From NCBI GenBank assembly GCA_023431245.1, contig JAEYXO010000016.1, forward strand, positions 1-8,037: a stretch of 8,037 nucleotides of DNA, read 5' to 3'. Under the pieces are notes generated by a model that saw nothing but the letters and a program-made list of their open reading frames with translations, made no database searches and was not told where the DNA came from. A program made the position numbers and the translations under genes. The DNA comes from Pseudomonadota bacterium. Lineage in GTDB: Bacteria; Pseudomonadota; Gammaproteobacteria; Burkholderiales; SG8-41. Positions 5,817-8,037 of this stretch are shown here, piece by piece; position 1 is the stretch's first letter, and every line of letters starts with the position of its first letter.

Positions 5817-6437
5817 TTACTGCACTGTGCCGCTGCTGGCCGGCGGCGTGTACCGCCAGTGGCCGTCCCAGGCACGCAGAACCAGGTTGGGATATTCGGC
5901 CTTGCCGAGGCTGCCGTTGTAGCGGCCCAGTGCGCGGAACAGGTTGCCCTTCTCGATATCGAGATAGTGGCGGAGTATGGTGCAGCCGTAGCGCAGGTTG
6001 GTGCGCAGGTGGAACAGGTTGTGGTCGGCAGAGCCGATCAACTTGGCCCAGAACGGCATCACCTGCATGTATCCGCGGGCGCCGGCGCTGGACACCGCAT
6101 ATTTGCGGAAGGCGCTCTCGACCTGGATCAGTCCCAGCACCAGCTGCGGATCGAGCCCGGCGCGCTTGGCCTCGTAATGCACGGTGACGAGGAATTCCTC
6201 CCGCGTGACGCGGTCCGGCATCCTTTTCGCGAGCCGCGAGGACATGGCTGCCAGCCAGGCCCGTGCCTCCCGTTCGTCATCGAAAGCCAGCACCGGCACC
6301 GCGTGGTCGGCGATGGCGCGGTGCAGGGAGGCCTTGACGCTGGCCGACAGCGGTTCGTATTTCTGCGCGCCGCCGTGGCCCGGTGCCGACGCCAGCGCCA
6401 GGCTGAAGGCGAGAATGGTGCTGATCAGTCTCCGCAT
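5817..6437 (-). CDS. Secreted lytic transglycosylase, SLT domain
   Basis: Lytic transglycosylases cleave the MurNAc-GlcNAc bond of peptidoglycan and leave a 1,6-anhydro end, in cell-wall turnover or insertion of envelope machines. The 206-residue product has a short signal peptide: MRRL, a hydrophobic core to residue 16, then an ASA site (16-18) or GGA (22-24). No lipobox cysteine is present, so it should be periplasmic rather than a lipoprotein. The SLT (goose-lysozyme-like) domain spans about 84-190. The catalytic Glu107 is in IQVES (104-108), followed by SSAGARGYMQVMP (116-128), NLRYG (147-151) and ALGRYNGS (169-176), all standard motifs. Residues 25-83 are helical and unassigned. The start overlaps the 3' end of proS by 13 nt; the signal peptide supports this ATG. 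The specific substrate or partner machine is unknown, and I assign no symbol. Confidence 0.9.
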   Translation of the reverse strand: MRRLISTILAFSLALASAPGHGGAQKYEPLSASVKASLHRAIADHAVPVLAFDDEREARAWLAAMSSRLAKRMPDRVTREEFLVTVHYEAKRAGLDPQLVLGLIQVESAFRKYAVSSAGARGYMQVMPFWAKLIGSADHNLFHLRTNLRYGCTILRHYLDIEKGNLFRALGRYNGSLGKAEYPNLVLRAWDGHWRYTPPASSGTVQ

Positions 6438-8037
6438 ACCATTGATTTTATTATATTTTTTGCATCGGCTTGGGGCAGGTTTTGTGGCTGCGCATCGCGC
6501 CGGCCCTTGTATTCGAACTGGCCTTCCTTGAGGCCGCGATCACCGATGACAACGCGGTGCGGCACGCCGATCAGCTCCATGTCGGCAAACATCACGCCCG
6601 GGCGCTCGTCGCGGTTGTCGAGCAGCACGTCGATGCCTGCCGCCGCGAGTTCGTCGTGCAGCTGGTCCGCCGCTGCCCTGACCTGCGCGTTCTTGTGGTA
6701 GCCGATGGGTGTGATCGCGACGTCGAAGGGCGCGATCGCCTGCGGGAAAATGATGCCGCGTTCGTCGTGGTTCTGTTCGATCGCGGCAGCGACGATGCGC
6801 GTGACACCGATGCCGTAGCAGCCCATTTCCATGATCTGCGTCTTGCCGGATTCGTCGAGGAAGCCGAGGTTCAGCGCCTGGGAGTACTTCGTGCGCAGCT
6901 GGAAGATGTGGCCGACTTCGATGCCGCGGCAGATCTCCAGCGTGCCCTTGCCGTCGGGTGAGGGATCGCCGGACACCACGTTGCGGATGTCGGCGAAAAC
7001 CGGTTCCGGAAAATCGCGGCCGATGTTGGCGCCGGTGTAATGGTGGTCATCGGTGTTGGCGCCGATGGCGAAATCGGACATCGCGCTGACGGCCCGGTCG
7101 GCAATCACGGCTCCCGCAAATCCGACCGGACCCAGTGATCCAGGGCTTGCGCCGAAGGCGGCGCGGATGTTCTCGGCGGAAGCAAACGCGACCGGCTGCT
7201 TCAGCTGCGGCAGCTTGCCCGCCTTGATCAGGTTCAGTTCATGGTCGCCGCGCAGCAGCAGCAGCACCGGCCGGCCATCGGCACCGTCGACGACAACGGC
7301 CTTGACGGTGCGGTCGGCGGGCAGCTTGAGAAACTTGCACAGCTCCTCGATGGTTTTGACGCCCGGGGTGTGCACTTTCTGCAGGGGCTGCGAGGCTGCC
7401 GGACGCGCAGCAGCCGGAGCGACCGCCTCGGCCAGCTCGACGTTGGCGGCGTAATCCGACTGCGGGCAGTAGGCGATGGCGTCTTCGCCGGAATCGGCGA
7501 GCACGTGGAATTCATGCGAGCCGGTGCCGCCGATCGAGCCGGTGTCGGCGGCAACCGGGCGGAACTTCAGCCCCAACCGCGTGAAGATGCGGCTGTAGGT
7601 GTCGTGCATGTTGCGGTATTCGCGCGCCAGATCGTCATAGTTGGCATGGAAGGAGTAGGCATCCTTCATGACGAACTCGCGGCCGCGCATCACGCCGAAG
7701 CGCGGCCGGATCTCGTCGCGGAACTTGGTCTGGATCTGGTAGAAGTTCAGCGGCAGCTGGCGGTAGCTCTTGATCTCGCGCCGCACCACGTCGCTGACGA
7801 CTTCCTCGTGTGTGGGGCCGAAGCAGAAATCGCGCTGGTGGCGGTCCTTGATGCGCAGCAGTTCGGGGCCGTACTGCTCCCAGCGCGTCGATTCCTGCCA
7901 CAGTTCGGCAGGCTGCACCGCCGGCATCAGCAGTTCGATCGCGCCGCCGCGGTTCATTTCCTCGCGGATGATGTTTTCGACCTTGCGCAGCACGCGCAGG
8001 CCCAGCGGCATCCAGGTGTAGACCCCGCTGGTCAGGC
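6425..8037 (-). CDS. proS: Prolyl-tRNA synthetase, bacterial type, 5' end outside window
   Basis: ProRS charges tRNA-Pro with proline in the cytosol. It is a class II synthetase. The frame is open from base 8035 to TGA 6427-6425, 536 codons before the stop; the family is about 570-580, so roughly the first 35-40 residues lie beyond the right edge. The apparent ATG at 8011 is internal, because LTSGVYTW before it already matches the family. Motif 2 is seen in FRDEIRPRFGVMRGREFVMKDAYSF (overall about 7660-7735) and motif 3 in MGCYGIGVTR (6826-6797). Between them the bacterial editing insertion, which hydrolyses Ala-tRNA-Pro, occupies about 6985-7480, starting after YCPQSDYAANVE and including GDHELN and FAIGANTDDHHYTG. 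The C-terminal anticodon-binding domain follows, with LLDNRDERPGVMFADMELIG characteristic of it. The last codons are unusually AT-rich and overlap the next gene. Confidence 0.97.
   Translation of the reverse strand, partial: LTSGVYTWMPLGLRVLRKVENIIREEMNRGGAIELLMPAVQPAELWQESTRWEQYGPELLRIKDRHQRDFCFGPTHEEVVSDVVRREIKSYRQLPLNFYQIQTKFRDEIRPRFGVMRGREFVMKDAYSFHANYDDLAREYRNMHDTYSRIFTRLGLKFRPVAADTGSIGGTGSHEFHVLADSGEDAIAYCPQSDYAANVELAEAVAPAAARPAASQPLQKVHTPGVKTIEELCKFLKLPADRTVKAVVVDGADGRPVLLLLRGDHELNLIKAGKLPQLKQPVAFASAENIRAAFGASPGSLGPVGFAGAVIADRAVSAMSDFAIGANTDDHHYTGANIGRDFPEPVFADIRNVVSGDPSPDGKGTLEICRGIEVGHIFQLRTKYSQALNLGFLDESGKTQIMEMGCYGIGVTRIVAAAIEQNHDERGIIFPQAIAPFDVAITPIGYHKNAQVRAAADQLHDELAAAGIDVLLDNRDERPGVMFADMELIGVPHRVVIGDRGLKEGQFEYKGRRDAQPQNLPQADAKNIIKSMVCGD
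6450..6478 (-). promoter_or_regulatory. Candidate promoter inside the 3' end of proS
   Basis: Read on the minus strand, a perfect TATAAT occupies 6455-6450, preceded by six A residues. With a 17-base spacer the -35 would be CTGCCC (6478-6473), only three of six matches. Transcription would start near 6442, about five bases before the transglycosylase ATG at 6437, which lacks a Shine-Dalgarno. The patch 6441-6461 is almost entirely A/T within a GC-rich gene, which argues for selection on something other than codons. It would drive the transglycosylase, wrbA and DUF2069 genes. Confidence 0.45.

Noticed and set aside
5219..5875. 5' extension of the DUF2069 frame through wrbA to give 344 residues
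   Set aside because: It overlaps wrbA in another frame on the same strand and is low-complexity Arg/Ala sequence; the ATGA junction gives a natural start.
6446..6461. T-rich run on the plus strand as a terminator tail
   Set aside because: No GC-rich stem precedes it on the plus strand and no plus-strand gene ends there; it reads better as a minus-strand -10 region.
5859..6701. Plus-strand frame of 280 codons across the transglycosylase and proS end
   Set aside because: It is antisense to two well-identified genes with full motif sets, and has no recognisable domain or ribosome binding site.
1..8037. Novel defence, mobile or CRISPR-like system
   Set aside because: Every sizeable gene belongs to a known housekeeping family or, for DUF2069, a known domain family. 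No repeats, terminal inverted repeats, integrase, transposase or repeat-spacer pattern are visible.

Overview
This is an 8 kb piece of a high-GC chromosome. Gene content and order, ilvH-ilvC-psd-pssA-leuA facing a proS-led cluster, suggest a betaproteobacterium or a close relative. KARI is the short 338-residue class I form, PS decarboxylase is the short form, and ProRS is the bacterial type with an editing insertion. I cannot fix the genus from sequence alone. All protein-coding genes look intact, and I see no insertion sequence, phage gene, CRISPR array, tRNA, rRNA or other sign of recent transfer.

Left part, + strand (1-4792): the 3' end of ilvH (small subunit of acetolactate synthase), ilvC (ketol-acid reductoisomerase), psd (phosphatidylserine decarboxylase), pssA (phosphatidylserine synthase) and leuA (2-isopropylmalate synthase). 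Branched-chain amino acid synthesis thus brackets the two steps from CDP-diacylglycerol to phosphatidylethanolamine. IlvH/IlvC supply the pathway to valine, isoleucine and 2-ketoisovalerate. LeuA draws 2-ketoisovalerate off towards leucine.

The run is probably not one simple transcript. A strong hairpin with a U-tract lies between ilvC and psd. A promoter-like sequence ends at the pssA start codon. Between pssA and leuA lies a 242-bp regulatory stretch. It holds a promoter-like element, a 28-codon leucine-rich peptide ORF resembling a leu-operon attenuation leader, and possible competing RNA pairings before leuA.

Right part, - strand (4841-8037, transcribed right to left): proS (5' end beyond the window), a secreted lytic transglycosylase overlapping proS by 13 nt, a WrbA-type NAD(P)H:quinone oxidoreductase, and a four-helix DUF2069 membrane protein coupled to wrbA by an ATGA overlap. 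An AT-rich patch with a perfect TATAAT in the last codons of proS could be a promoter for the last three genes. The two gene sets converge on a GC-rich hairpin between leuA and the DUF2069 gene.

The genes are ordinary housekeeping functions. What deserves a second look is regulation: the putative leucine leader, the terminator that abuts psd, and several genes without a visible Shine-Dalgarno site whose promoter-like -10 boxes sit almost on the start codon.
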